Below, in pieces: positions 9,843 to 21,126 of a DNA stretch of 64,000 nucleotides. The notes beneath the pieces were generated by a model, which saw only the letters and a program-made list of their open reading frames with translations, was not told where the DNA came from and did not search any database. The position numbers were made by a program, and so were the translations under genes. The DNA comes from Symsagittifera roscoffensis (taxonomy: Eukaryota > Xenacoelomorpha > Acoela > Convolutidae): contig NC_087069.1 of assembly GCF_963678635.1 (NCBI RefSeq), positions 31,957,710 to 32,021,709 of the forward strand, given 5' to 3'. How positions within the stretch are numbered: position 1 is the stretch's first letter; the number at the start of each line of letters is the position of its first letter.

Positions 9843-10973
9843 GGGCCTTCCACACAAGATTACAGACTTTTAACATGAAAACACTATTTAAAAAATTATC
9901 ACAACAGTTAGGCTAATGCAATAGAAAGTCCTCTGGGTCGATGGAATCCATGCAAAGGTTTTATCGGTTTACGAGAAAGAGTTCTGATGGCTCGAATGCG
10001 TGAAATCATGTAATAAAAAGTTGGCCTTGACAAATGCATGCAGATGTCTGTAGGAAATATTAAAGAGCTCAATGAGAAATTATGGAATCAATTACGAGAA
10101 ATCAATCTTGAAGATATGGTATCTGGATCATTTGCTATTTTGTGTTCTACTTGCAAAAGACATTCAGAATCTTGCCTCTAAAATCCCTCTATTGAGGGCC
10201 GTCTACACAAGATTACAGACTTTTAACAGGAAAAACCTTATTTAAAAACTTTATCACAACTATTACGCTATGCAATAGAAAGTCAACTGGGTCCAATGGA
10301 ATCCATCCGAAGGTTTTATCGGCTTACGCGAAAGAGTTTTGGTCGCCCGAATGCGTGAAATCATGTAATAAAAAGTTGGCCTTGACAAATGCGTGCAGAT
10401 GTCTGTAGGAAATATTAAAGAGCTCAGTCAGAAATTATGAAATTAATTGCGAGAAATCAATCTTGAAGATCTGGTATCTGGATCGTTTGCTATTTTGTGT
10501 TCTACTTGTCTCTAAAATCCCTCCATTGAGGGCCTTCCACGCAAGATTACAGACATTTAACATGAAAAACACTATTTAAAATGTTTATCACAACAATTAG
10601 GCTAATGCAATAGAAAGTCCCCTGGGCCCGATGGAATCCATCCAGAGGTTTTATCGGTTTACGCGAAAGATTTCTTGTGGCTCGAATGCGTGAAATCATG
10701 TAATAAAAAATTGGCCTCGACAAATGCGTGCTGATGACTGTAGGAAATATTAAAGAGCTCAGTGAGAAATTATGAAATCAATTGCGAGAAATCAATCTTG
10801 AAGATATGGTATCTGGATCGTTTGCTATTTTGTGTTCTAGTTGCAAAAGACATTCATTCAGAATCTTGTCTCTAAAATCCCTCCATTGAGGGCCTTCCAC
10901 ACAAGATTACAGACATTTAACATGAAAAACACTATATAAAAAGTTTATCACAACAATTAGGCTAATGCAATAA
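9843..10973. repeat. 356 bp monomer array 3
   Basis: Landmarks at 9898, 10253, 10587 and 10947 give spacings of 355, 334 and 360. The short second period lacks ~20 bases after TGTTCTACTTG (10500-10512). Array 4 has the same deletion in the same period, so arrays 3 and 4 share a direct ancestor. Confidence 0.85.
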
Positions 10974-11010
10974 GTTTATCACAACCTTTTAGCCTAATTG
11001 TTGTGATAAA
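10942..11010. repeat. Palindrome at array 3 / beta-2 junction
   Basis: Arm 10942-10965 is mirrored by 10989-11010, the same inverted repeat as at 5925-5995. Confidence 0.85.
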
Positions 11011-11346
11011 TTTATTAAATAGATTTGTTATGTTTGATGTTTGTGCCTGTTTGTGTAGCGCCCTCTGAGGGATTTTAGAGACAGGTCGGTCAAGTGGCTT
11101 TCTGTGGGGAGGTGGAAAACTGGAACTGGCTTGATGAGTCTGGTGGTTCACTGCTGGACCTACTGAGCTCGGGTGAGATTGTTCCTTTTTGATTTTTATA
11201 ATTCGATTTTAAAATTTAAGTTAATTCAATGGTCTTTTATTTTTTTTTTGCTGATTTATAAATTTTCTACTAACCGCTTATCATGGGTTAGTTCAGTCCC
11301 CTATAGTCCAGTCAAAATCCTTTTTTTACCTTTATACTGCGTCAAG

Positions 11347-11673
11347 ATGAGGAAAAACAACAAATAGTGTACAAGCAAAAATTGCATAAAATCTTCAGGA
11401 CTGATAAATTGGATTAGATGTGATTGTTGTCCTAGTTGGTATCATATAAGTTGTGTAAATATTTCTCTTAGCGACTCTAAGAAAACCCAATGGTTTCAGT
11501 GTCCTTTATGCGTTGATGTTAAATCTGTTAATAAATCAACAATAGGTAATAATTTAGTTCTAGACAATCATGTTAAAACGGCCATCTCAAATGTCCGAGT
11601 ACTCAAGAGAGTCCAAAAAAACTCTCTTGAGTGTTACTTCCAAAACCCAAGTTTCAAGCCCGCCTCTGAGTGA
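11347..11673 (+). pseudogene. Beta-2 PHD-like ORF with early stop
   Basis: Same frame as 6332-6658 but AAATAG at 11362-11367 puts a stop after MRKNNK. Downstream it keeps the intact finger WIRCDCCPSWYHISCVNIS and WFQCPLCVDV, with one more Cys than beta-1. Confidence 0.6.
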
Positions 11674-11753
11674 CCTCGAGCAGAGAATAAAGCTAATAAG
11701 TAGTAAGCTTGATGAAGGAAATGTAAAGGGATGAATAAGGGCTGCTGCTTCGG

Positions 11754-12534
11754 ATAACAAAATTGCTCCTTTTTCAAGTGATAAATATCAAAAATTGTTG
11801 TCTAAGCACCCTCAGCGAGCTAATTTTGCAGCTCCAAATCCAGAAAAGTTGGATAGTTTTTTCGTAACCGATTTCGACCTATGCAAAGCGATAATGTCGT
11901 TCCGAACGGATCAGCAGCAGGTCCTGATAAAATGGTTCCTCAAAATTTTAAAGATCTTGTTAGTAAGTCGAATGGCAGTGCAGGACTTAGTTTTCTGAAA
12001 TCGCTTACTAAGCTGATAAACCTCATTGGAGATGGCAAAATAACCGAACCCCTAAGACCTTTCTTTTTTGGCGCAAAGCTTATCGCCCTCATACAAATAG
12101 ACTGAATTTGAGACCGATTGTCATAAGCAACACGCTGAGACGTATCGCGCATTGCCATAAGCAACACGCTGAGACGTACCTTTTTTTACGGAAGCTCTGT
12201 CATAATGTCAGGGGACGGAACTCAACAATGTGATCCTGAAGCCCCACCCCTTTCTGCGGAAACAATTCAGACACTAGTCAAACAGTTGGAGTCGAAAATT
12301 AACATCTGGTATTTAGATGATGGAAATTTAGCCGACGAGTATAAGGTAGTACTCCGGGACCTCAAAAACATTCTGAGATCGGAACAAAATTACGGCCTGA
12401 GCTTGAACACTGAGAAGTGCGAACTTTGTTTTTTGAGACCGACTACTAGTACACAGTATAATTCAGTTTTAACACAATTTCGAAACATATGCCCCAAAAT
12501 AAAAATAGAAACAAAAAAAGAACTCCTCAATTAA
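11754..12534 (+). pseudogene. Beta-2 reverse transcriptase fragments
   Basis: Near-identical to beta-1: fingers block GPDKMVPQNFKDL, FFFGAKLIALI, the shared deletion that removes motif A, GTQQCDPEAPPL for motif B and IWYLDDGNLADEY for motif C. Frameshifts separate the fingers (two frames at 11795 and 11881) from the palm (12205). It is not active. Confidence 0.7.
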
Positions 12535-12791
12535 GGATCTCCAATCGGCGAACTTTGCTTGAAAGAATTGCTCGACGAAAAAATTAAGGAGCTTGAAAAA
12601 ATCTCGGGTGTCTTTGACAAACTAGACGCCCATTTGGTTTTTACCTCCTGAAAAATTGCTTTAGCATGCGAAAACTTCTATGTTTTTTGCAAGCAGTTCT
12701 CCCGGCAGCCAAAGTTGGCTTGGGCGTTTCTTCTGCTCATCTACTCGCTTAACCCGCTTTCTTAGCCTCAGCAGCAGGAGCAAAAGATACC

Positions 12792-13699
12792 TTGAGCGAA
12801 ATCTTTGGTTTGGAGCATGGGGATGGAACATATGATGATGCGCTTAAACGGTGGTTTGAACTTGGAAAAATTGAAATGGGTCCGGCAAATGAAATCCAAA
12901 AAAAATGGACGGAACCAATTTTTGACAGCGAAAATGCAGACTTGATTTTACGACTCGAACCAGCGGACGTAAAAAGTTTCAGCGCGTTCCAATTAGATAT
13001 GGCTTCCAGTGGTTGAACGTCATCCCGTGCAAAAAATTAAGGTTAAAACAGTCGATCCAACAACTCAGAACTGCAATAGGACTTCAATTAGGCTCAAAAA
13101 TATGCGAACGGCATACATGCGAGTGCGGAAAAGACGTTACCGAGGATGATTGGCATGGTCTTTCTTGCCTCAAAAGTGCAGGGAGATTCTCTAGGCTTTC
13201 AAACCTGATTGCCCTTAAAAAGCAGAGTTTATCTTCTACTCACATTCCGTCTGTTTTAGAACCACAACACCTCTACAGGACCGATCAGAAGCGACCAGAC
13301 GGTTTGACGCTCGTTCCATGGGCTGTTGGTAAGCAGCTCTTGTGGGATGTAACGGTAGTAGACTCCTTAGCTCCTTGTAGAATTAATGTCGGGTCTGTTT
13401 GTAACCCTGGTATGGCTGCCGCTGAAGCGGAAGAGCAAAAAATTGACAAGTATAAAGATCTTGTAAAAGATGGATATCTTTTTCAACCGCTAGCTTTTGA
13501 AATTCAGGGCGCGGCCGGCCCCAGCACAGAAATTCATTTGAGCAAGCTTTTTATGAACCTAAGCATATGCACTGAGGAACCCAGAGCAGGCAGCTTTTTA
13601 AAACATAGATTCTCCCTGGCAATACAGATTGCGAACGCCGCCTGCGTTATTGGAACACTAGATGACAAAGTAACTTTCGACGAAGTTTTTTATTTGTAA
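12792..13699 (+). pseudogene. Beta-2 C-terminal zinc motif and restriction-like endonuclease
   Basis: Two frames (12792-13016 and 13013-13699) join at a one-base frameshift near 13007, where SSG and WLNVIP should be continuous. The C-terminal part has CERHTCECGKDV..WHGLSC, a C-x-C-x..H-x3-C zinc motif, then a PD-(D/E)XK-like core: RPDGLTLVPW followed by LLWDVTVVDS. The same RPD...DVTV signature marks the C-terminal endonuclease of R2-type non-LTR elements. The 228-codon 3' ORF is otherwise open to VFYL-stop at 13699, so this domain may have stayed intact longest. Family assignment rests on motif recall, not a search. Confidence 0.65.
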
Positions 13700-13789
13700 C
13701 ACTTGTATTTTATATTTTCTCGTATCGAGTTGCGTGTTCTTATTGATAAAAACGTAACCCGTATCGATTTTAATTGAAAAGGACTGAAG

Positions 13790-14350
13790 CACTTGTCATC
13801 TTCTTTTAACATTATCACTTCCATATCTAGAAAATTCCAAGGATTTTGACTGAAATACATGATGAAGGGACTCCAGACTGTAACCTCGGTTACTATGATA
13901 CTTTTGACCTTCCGATTACAATAGCATAATAAAATAATAAAGAGAAAAGAAGATCGAGAAGATCAACGAATTCGAAATTGAGAAAGACCTATGCTCTTGG
14001 ATGGACAACATCTGACCTTCGAAACACTTATCAACGAAAAAGTATCAAAAGGAAATTTCATGATAGCAATTATCATAAAAACTTTCTCGAAACGGACAAA
14101 TCAAGTGGCTTGATCTACAAAGACTTGGGCTTGATACGACCACACCTTGAGTTTTCCAATCTAACCTGGTATCCCAAATTGAAAAAGCTCAGAAGGATTT
14201 CGGAAAATGTGCAGAGAAGTTGACCTGTCTCTTTGAGGGACTCCAAAGCTTATCTTATTACAAATGTCTTTAAAGTTTAGACAGCATCACTTGCGTGCAG
14301 AAAAGAAAGGATGGTGATATGCTCCGGGTTTTATGACAGAAACTCGACTG
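13790..14350 (+). pseudogene. Gamma-1: RT C-terminal fragment of a third LINE
   Basis: A frame at 13978-14223 reads LIRPHLEFSNLTWYPKLKKL and ISENVQR, the classic post-palm LVRPHLEYAN..W.P...VQRRAT segment of CR1/Jockey-type RTs. Later frames give CLFEGLQSLSY. It follows beta-2 in the same orientation and ends at ~14350, where the sequence switches to alpha-2 endonuclease. The same fragment follows beta-3 (21127) and there runs further, to ~25505. Confidence 0.65.
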
Positions 14351-14351
14351 G

Positions 14352-15127
14352 ATACTTTTATTAAGTTTGTCCCAGTCAGCCTTGTTAAAAGCGTATTTTA
14401 TATCAGTTACTGTAAACTGCGTTTCCTCCTTTTCGAGTTCGATAGATGTAACAGTTGGTTTATGGTCGGAAAAACTTTTGTCGTTTTGCATAAGATCTTT
14501 TTGTAAAATATTATCATATTCGCAGTTGACCATGGAATCTGGATTATTGGCTGGGACAACGTCTAATTGACTAGTCGATTGATTGCTGAAGTTTCTTTCA
14601 ACAAGTGCATCAGTTATTTGTTTTTCGTAATCAAGATTTGATGACATAGTTAACAAGTTCGTTTGTGTTAGATTTAAGTCACCTGTTAGAATGATCAGAT
14701 TACATTGACACTCCTTTGCCTTAAGCTGAACGTTTTCTAATAAGGTTTTCAAATCCTTTATTTCCCATTGGTAGACACTTGGTTACGGAGCTTTGTGTAT
14801 GCAACAAAGCAAAATTTTGCTGTCTTTTTTAGGTTTATTTTTGATGGTTATACAATCGGAATGTTCATTTTGTAATGAGATATGTTCGTGAAGAATGTCG
14901 TTTTTGGTTGCAATTTGTACTCCGCCATGTTTTGTTTTACGATCATCATTTGTCATTTGGTCTTTTCTATATAACTGGTAAGTACTTAGGAAAAGCGCTG
15001 CTGATGGGATTTCGCAAGTTAACCAAGTTTCTGATAAGCATAAAATGTCGTAATCGTGTGTATTTAGCGTATTTGAAAACTTTGTTCTACTGTTTATATC
15101 TACTAAACTTCGAGTTTTAAAAGTCAT
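14352..15127 (-). pseudogene. Alpha-2 AP-like endonuclease
   Basis: From the Met at 15127 the frame reads MTFKTRSLVDINSRTK, YDILCLSETWLT (catalytic Glu block), KHGGVQIATKN, then after a frameshift near 14780 LIILTGDLNL (GDFN block) and FSDHKPTVTS (terminal Asp-His block). It keeps the LSETWL block that alpha-1 lost, so the two copies complement each other as evidence for the fold. One frameshift plus the missing RT make it inactive. Confidence 0.75.
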
Positions 15128-15199
15128 AATTGAGATTGTTGCTAGTCATTTTTCGGTTTCTGAGTCACTTGTCTCATCGCCGTAAGTGCTTTTTTCTAA

Positions 15200-16010
15200 T
15201 GGTATCCTTTTTTCGTTTTCCAATATTTCAATTATGAGATTTTTTACCCAAATATCTTTCGAGGTTAATTGATTAACTCTCTAAGTTTTTTCTAGGTAAT
15301 CTTCAAGCTTGTCTGCCGCCCTCAGTGTAAGATCTCGGCTGATTTGGTTTTCAGTATTTATCAGGAGTGTTCTTGGTTGTTGTTTACTTGCGTCATATTT
15401 ACCGAGTTTTTGCGCTTTAGTAAGTTTTTTATATTCGACGTTAAGATGTTGAAGAAGCTTTTATACTTCGGCAAAATCAGCATGTAATCTATCATCAGCC
15501 GAGTTTGAGCTTGATTCTGGTATACCTCGTATATATACTCCTAGCGAAGTTTTTTTCGGGACTTGAAATTGATTTTCCAAGATTCACTTTTACTAAGGAT
15601 TGTTTGTATGTTTTGGTATCTTTTTTCACGTTTATGACTTCCGATTGAACATTTGTAAGGATGTTTTTTGACTTTTCAAATTTATCGGTTAGGGTTTTCA
15701 TTTGTTCCTAAAGTTTTTTCATTTGATTATTTGTTTCCTTTTGAAATTTTTTCAGGTTTTCGTCTATTTTTGTTACCAACTTTGATTCCAAGTTTGACAA
15801 AAAATCGTGTTTTTTTTCGGTTTGCAACTATTGCAGATGTGGATAAGATTGTCGTTAAGTGTTCAGAGATCTTCTATAGTATTCTTTTCAAACTCTGTAC
15901 CCTCTGTTGTTAAATGAAATGCTTTATTACAAATGCAACAAACGAATTTGTTGTCATTTTTAACTTTCTTGTTGCACGTAGCGCAGTTATCACGCGTCAT
16001 TTCATTGCTT
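15200..16010 (-). pseudogene. Alpha-2 zinc-finger/coiled-coil ORF1
   Basis: Homologous to 3100-3915. It is interrupted by several stops; a piece at 15495-15701 is Lys-rich and helical (MKTLTDKFEKSKNILTNVQ). The cysteine pairs are present near 15930-16000. Confidence 0.5.
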
Positions 16011-16349
16011 GAGTTCGATTGGGGCAATTGGATAGTTCGTTAGAGTTAGGGTGGAGTTTAAACACAAATTGATTTAAACTTATCCGGTGGCCCCTGAGGG
16101 GATCTTTAGAAAGTTTAAGCCAGAGGAGACAACTAACAAATTATACCCGTGAGCCCCTGAAGGGACCTTTGGTAGATTAATTTTATCTGTAACGGTCACG
16201 TAAAGATAAGGATAGAAAAAAGAAAAGATTGATGTATACTTGAGCTACCAGTTTCTGCACGTGCACTAACAATCGTTCAAAAGCTTCGAGTACTTCTTAT
16301 ACAGATTTTTTCTCTTGATGAGATTTTTCAGGTTTTTCAGACCGTCTCC

Positions 16350-16856
16350 GTTTAGATGGTAGTGATCGTTCGTAAAATATCTGTCACCTGTAATAAAAAT
16401 CGCAACGTTTCTGAATTTCCACTTGACCTCGGCCTTCTAGTTAGATTTCCTTTCGGCTTTGGCGAGAAGTAAATCGTTTACAGATTTTGATCTCGTTTTG
16501 TTTTTGTCACGCTCTGGTACATCGATGACGAATACGTTGGAAGCTCGTTCACAAAGGAAATTTGCTTAGTCAGCAATGTTGTCGGCTACTTGAGTAGCTG
16601 GGTTTGAAGTCGATCGGGTGTAGTTATACAGATCGTTTCCGCCGACAAAAATAATGACGAGGTCGAACAGATTATGAGGAGGCAGATAAATGTAAAAGTG
16701 TTTTACACTGACACCGGGTAGTGACAAGACGTTCAAGTTTCCTACTCGAAGATGTCTGGCCTGGGAATCAGCAATTAGGAGTGGTCTGGTTGGAGAAGTC
16801 TTGAAGATATGGTATCTAGATTGTTTGCTATTTTGTGTTCTACTTGCAAAAGACAT
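16350..16856 (-). pseudogene. SGNH/GDSL esterase-like ORF (copy 2)
   Basis: MSFASRTQNSKQSRYHIFK, then LLIADSQARHLRVGN (block I), LVIIFVGGNDLYNYT (intact GGND block), and a stop at 16566 after 96 codons. In the next frame NDHYHLNGDGLKNL (~16330-16375) supplies the catalytic Asp-x-x-His block. FVIDVPERDK (~16510-16545) fits the strand between them. If the frameshifts were absent the blocks would be in normal SGNH order and spacing (about 160-180 residues). Confidence 0.65.
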
Positions 16857-18030
16857 TCAGAATCTTGTCTCTAAAATCCCTCCATTGAGGGCCTTCCACA
16901 CAAGATTACAGATATTTAACATGAAAAACACTGTTTAAAAAGTTTATCACAACAATTAGGCTGATGCAATAGAAAGTCATCTGCGCCCGATGAAATCCAT
17001 CCAAACGTTTTATCGGTTTACGCGAAAGAGTTCTGGTGGCTCGAATGCGTGAAATCATGTAATAAAAAGTTGGCCTTGACAAATGCGTGCAGATGTCTTT
17101 AGGAAATATTAAAGAGCTCAGTGAGAAATTATGAAATCAAATGCGAGAAATCAATCTTGAAGATATGGCATCTGGATCGTTTGCTATTTTGTGTTCTACT
17201 TGCAAAAGACATTCAGAATTTTGCCTCTAAAATCCATCTATTGAGGGTCGTCCACACAAGATTACAGACATTTAACATGAAAAACCTTATTTAAAAACTT
17301 TATCACAACAATTAGGCTAATGCAATAGAAAGTCCCCTGGGTCCGATGGAATCCATCCAAAGGTTTTATCTGTTTACGCGAAAGAGTTCTGGTGGCTCGA
17401 ATGCGTAAAATCATGTAATAAAAAGTTGGCCTTGACAAATGCGTGCAGATGTCTTTAGGAAATATTAAAGAGCTCAGTAGGAAATTATGAAATCAATTGC
17501 GAGAAATCAATCTTGAAGATATGGTATCTGGATCGTTTGCTATTTTGTGTTCTACTTGTCTCTAAAATCCCTCCATTGAGGGCCTTCCACAAAAGATTAC
17601 AGACATTTAACATGAAAAACACTATTTAAAAAGTTTATCACAACAATTAGGCCAATGCAATAGAAAGTCCCCTGGGCCCGATTGAATCAATCCAAAGGTT
17701 TTATCGGTTTAAGCGAAAGATTTCTGGTGGCTCCAATGCGTGAAATCATGTAATAAAATGTAATAAAAAATTGGCCTCAACAAATGCGTGCAGATGACTG
17801 TAGGAAATATTAAAGAGCTCAGTAAGAAATTATGAAATCAATTGCGAGAAATCAATCTTGAAGATATGGTATCTGGATCGTTTTCTATTTTGTGTTCTAC
17901 TTGCAAAAGACATTCAGAATTTTGTCTCTAAAATCCCTCCATTGAGGGCCTTCCACACAAGATTACAGACCTTTAACATGAAAAACACTATTTAAAAAGT
18001 TTATCACAACAATTAGGCTAATGCAATAAG
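16806..18030. repeat. 356 bp monomer array 4
   Basis: Landmarks at 16946, 17302, 17637 and 18003 give spacings of 356, 335 and 366. The short middle period has the same ~20-base loss as array 3; the last period has a small ATGTAATAAA duplication (~17748-17760). Confidence 0.85.
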
Positions 18031-18068
18031 TTTATCACAACCTTTTAGCCTAATTGTTATGATAAACT
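17998..18068. repeat. Palindrome at array 4 / beta-3 junction
   Basis: Arm 17998-18021 is mirrored by 18045-18068 with one mismatch. It is the third instance of the same structure. Confidence 0.85.
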
Positions 18069-18403
18069 TATTAAATAGATTTGTTATGTTTGATGTTTGT
18101 GCCTGTTTGTGTAGCGCCCTCTGAGGGATTTTGGAGACAGATCGGTCAAGTGGCTTTCTGTGGGGAGGTGGGAAACTGGAACTGGCTTGATGAGTCTGGT
18201 GGTTGACTGCTGGACCTACTGAGCTCGGGTGAGATTGTTCCTTGTTTTTAATTTTTATAATTCGATTTTAAAATTTAAGTTATTTTAATTGTCTTTTATT
18301 TTTTTTGCTGATTTATAAAACTCCCACTAACCGCTTATCATGGGTTAGTTCAGTCCCCTAAAGTCCAGTCAAAATCCTTTTTTTACCTTTATACTGCGTC
18401 AAG

Positions 18404-18727
18404 ATGAGGAAAAACAACATAGAGTGTACAAGCAAAAATTGCATAAAATCTTCAGGACTGATAAATTGGATTAGATGTGATTGTTGTCGTAGTTGGTTTC
18501 ATAATATTTCTCTTAGCGACTCTAAGAAAAACCAATGGTTTCAGTGTCCTTTATACGTTGATGTTAAATCTGTTAATAAATCAATAATAGGTAACGATTT
18601 AGTTCTAGACAATTATGTTAAAACAGCCATCTCAAATGTCCGAGTACTCAAGAGAGTCCAAAAAACTCGCGTGTTCTCTTGGCGGAAAGTCTGTGAGACA
18701 AATTACATGACATCGTCTACAATGTAG
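18404..18727 (+). pseudogene. Beta-3 PHD-like ORF
   Basis: MRKNNIECTSKNC, WIRCDCCRSWFHNIS (the ISCV segment is deleted, costing a Cys), WFQCPLYVDV (C-x2-C lost to C-x2-Y). It reads on to SWRKVCETNYMTSST before a stop at 18727, showing the normal continuation absent from beta-1 and beta-2. Confidence 0.55.
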
Positions 18728-18980
18728 AAGATGTTACAAAATGGCTAACTTTTTTTAACGTTGTTCTTGTTTTTTTTGGAGCAACCGAAAAGAAGTGGAT
18801 GCAAACAGACCACAAGCCTGAGCTCTTTGATAAATAAAAAATTCGAGCAAATGACGTTTCACTTCCAAAACCCCATCCCCAAGTTTCAAGCCCGCCTCTG
18901 AGTGACTTCGAGCAGAGAATAAAGCTAATAATTAGTAAGCTTGATGAAGAAAATGTAAAGGGATGAGTAAGACTTGCTGC

Positions 18981-20980
18981 TTCGGATGACAAAATTGCTC
19001 CTTTTTCAACTGATATCTATCAAAAATTGTTGTCTAAGCACCCTCAGCAAGCCAAAATTGCAGCTCCAAATCCAGAAAAGTTGGATAGTTTTTTCGTAAC
19101 CGATTTCGACCTATACAAAGCGATAATGTCCTTTCCGAACGGATCAGCAGCAGGTCCTGATAAAATAGTTCCTCAAATTTTTAAAGATCTTGTTAATAAG
19201 TCGAATGGCAGTGCAGGACTTAGTTTTAAGAAATCGTTACTAAGCTGAGAAACATCATTGGAGATGGCAAAATACCCGAACCCCTAAGACCTTTCTTTTT
19301 TGGCGCAAAGCTTATCGCCCTCATAAAAATAGACTTAGGGTTGAGACCGATTGCCATAAGCAACACGCTGAGACGTATCGCGTCTAAATGCGCTGGAAGC
19401 AATGCCCTCTCCGAGCGGCGAAAAAATTTATTCGGAAACGCAGAGGTAGGATGCGGTAACAAACGAGGAGCATAAATAGCTGCGCACTCGTTTCGAAACC
19501 AAATTGAACGCGACGACAATCCAAAAGGCACTGTTCTTTTAAAACAAGATTTTAGGAAAGCCTTTAACTCTCTAAATAGAGAAACCATGAGGAATTCAAA
19601 TCGCCGCGAATTGTATAATTACACCCATTGCGCGTATGGTAAACCTTCAGATGACAACATTGCTCCTTTTTCAACTGATAACTATCAAAAATTGTTGTCT
19701 AAGCACCCTCAGCAAGCCAAAATTGCAGCCCCATATCCAGAAAATTTGGATAGTTTTTTCGTAACCAATTTCGACCTATACAAAGCGATAATGTCCTTTC
19801 CGAACGGATCAGCAGCAGGTCCTGATAAAATAGTTCCTCAAATTTTTAAAGATCTTGTTATTAAGTCGAATGGCAGTGCAGGACTTAGTTTTCTGAAATC
19901 GCTTACTAAGCTGATAAACCTCATTGGAGATGGCAAAATACCCAAACCCCTAAGACCTTTCTTTTTTGGCGCAAAGCTTATCGCCATCATAAAATTAGAC
20001 TCAGGGTTGAGACCGATTGCCATAAGCAACACGCTGAGACGTATCGCGTCTAAATGCGCTGGAAGCAAGGCCCTCTCCAAGCGACAAAGTTTATTCGGAA
20101 ACGCACAGGTAGGATGCGGTAACAAACGAGGAGCAGAAATAGCTACGCACTCGTTTCGAAACCAAATCGAACGCGACGACAATCCAAAAGACACTGTGCT
20201 TTTAAAACTAGATTTTAAGAATGCCTTTAACTCTCTAAATAGAGAAACAATGAGGAATCACGTTTATTCAAATCGCCCCGAATCGTATAATTACACCTAT
20301 TGCGCTTATGGTAAAACTTCGGATGTCAACATTGCTCCTTTTTTGACCGATAACTATCAAAAATTGTTGTCTAAGCACCCTCAGCGAGCCAAATTTGCAG
20401 CCCCATATCCAGAAAAGTTGGATAGTTTTTTCGTAACCGATTTCGACCTATACAAAACGATAATGTCTTTTCCAAACGGATCAGCAGCAGGTCCTGATAA
20501 AATAGTTCCTCAAAATTTTAAAGATCTTGTTAGTAAGTCGAATGGCAGTGCAGGACTTAGTTTTCTGAAATCGCTTACTAAGCTTACAAACCTCATTGGA
20601 GATGGCAAAATACCCGAACCCCTAGGACTTTTCTTTTTTGGCGCAAAGCTTATAGCCCTCATACAAATAGAGTGAATTTGAGACCGACTGTCATAAGCAG
20701 CACGCTGAGACGTATCGCGTATTGCCATAAGCAACACGCTGAGACGTACCTTTTTTACGGAAGCTCTGTCATAATGTCAGGAGACGAAACTCAACAAGGT
20801 GATCCTGAAGCCCCATCCCTTTCTGCGGAAACATTTCATACACTAGGCAAACAGTTGGAGTCGAAAAGTAACATCTGGTATTTAGATGATGGAAATTTAG
20901 CCGACGAGTATAAGGTACCTCCGGGACCTCAAAAACATTCTGAGATCGGAACAAAATTACGGTCTGAGCTTGAACACTGA
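18981..20980 (+). pseudogene. Beta-3 reverse transcriptase with repeated fingers/palm-A
   Basis: Copy 1 (18981-19645) and copy 2 (19646-20317) both run from IAPFSTD through GPDKIVPQIFKDL, RPIAISNTLRRIASKCAG and motif A (DFKNAFNSLNRETM in copy 2; DFRKAFNSLNRETM in copy 1) to the YNYTYCAYGK segment, then jump back to the start. Copy 3 (20318-20760) has the same internal deletion as beta-1/2 and leads into GDETQQGDPEAP (motif B, GDP intact) and IWYLDDGNLADEY. The ORF 19587-20675 (362 codons) crosses the copy 2/copy 3 join in frame. Copy 1 has stops near 19245 and 19475. Confidence 0.75.
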
Positions 20981-21126
20981 GAAGTGCGAACTTTGTTTTT
21001 TGAGACCGACTACTAGTACACAGTATAATTCAGTTTTAACACAATTTCGAAACATATGCCCTTAAAATAAAAATAGAAACAAAAGAAGAACTCCTCAATT
21101 AAGGATCTCCAATCGGCGAACTTTGC

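Larger units (their letters stand above)
10974..13699 (+). mobile_element. Beta-2: most complete 3' end of the beta element
   Basis: Leader, PHD-like ORF (11347-11673, with a stop at codon 7), RT fragments (11754-12534), thumb (12540-13000) and C-terminal zinc/endonuclease region (13013-13699). It shares with beta-1 the internal RT deletion and the ~200 bp loss near 11615, but it keeps the 3' half that beta-1 and beta-3 lost. The 3' noncoding tail runs to about 13790, where gamma sequence begins. Confidence 0.75.
14352..16856 (-). mobile_element. Alpha-2: second copy of the alpha LINE 5' part
   Basis: It contains the SGNH ORF (16856 downward), zinc-finger/coiled-coil ORF1 (~16000-15200) and endonuclease (15127-14352), but is cut inside the endonuclease/RT linker and joined to gamma-1. 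Spacing and neighbours at its 5' edge are the same as alpha-1 (offset ~12,085 bp). It therefore arose by duplication of the alpha-array-beta block rather than by a fresh insertion. Confidence 0.75.
18031..21126 (+). mobile_element. Beta-3: beta element with internally triplicated RT segment
   Basis: Leader, PHD-like ORF (18404-18727) and the 5' coding region that beta-1/2 lost (18661-18870), followed by three successive copies of the RT fingers region starting at the word TTCGGAT/TTCAGAT (18981, 19646, 20318). Motifs B and C follow at 20770-20980. The 3' end is cut at 21126, where sequence jumps from the GELC codons to the gamma fragment, removing the zinc/endonuclease part. Confidence 0.75.

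Noticed and set aside
4700-18030. CRISPR array
   Set aside because: Periods are ~356 bp with no short repeat/unique spacer pattern, and the DNA is eukaryotic.
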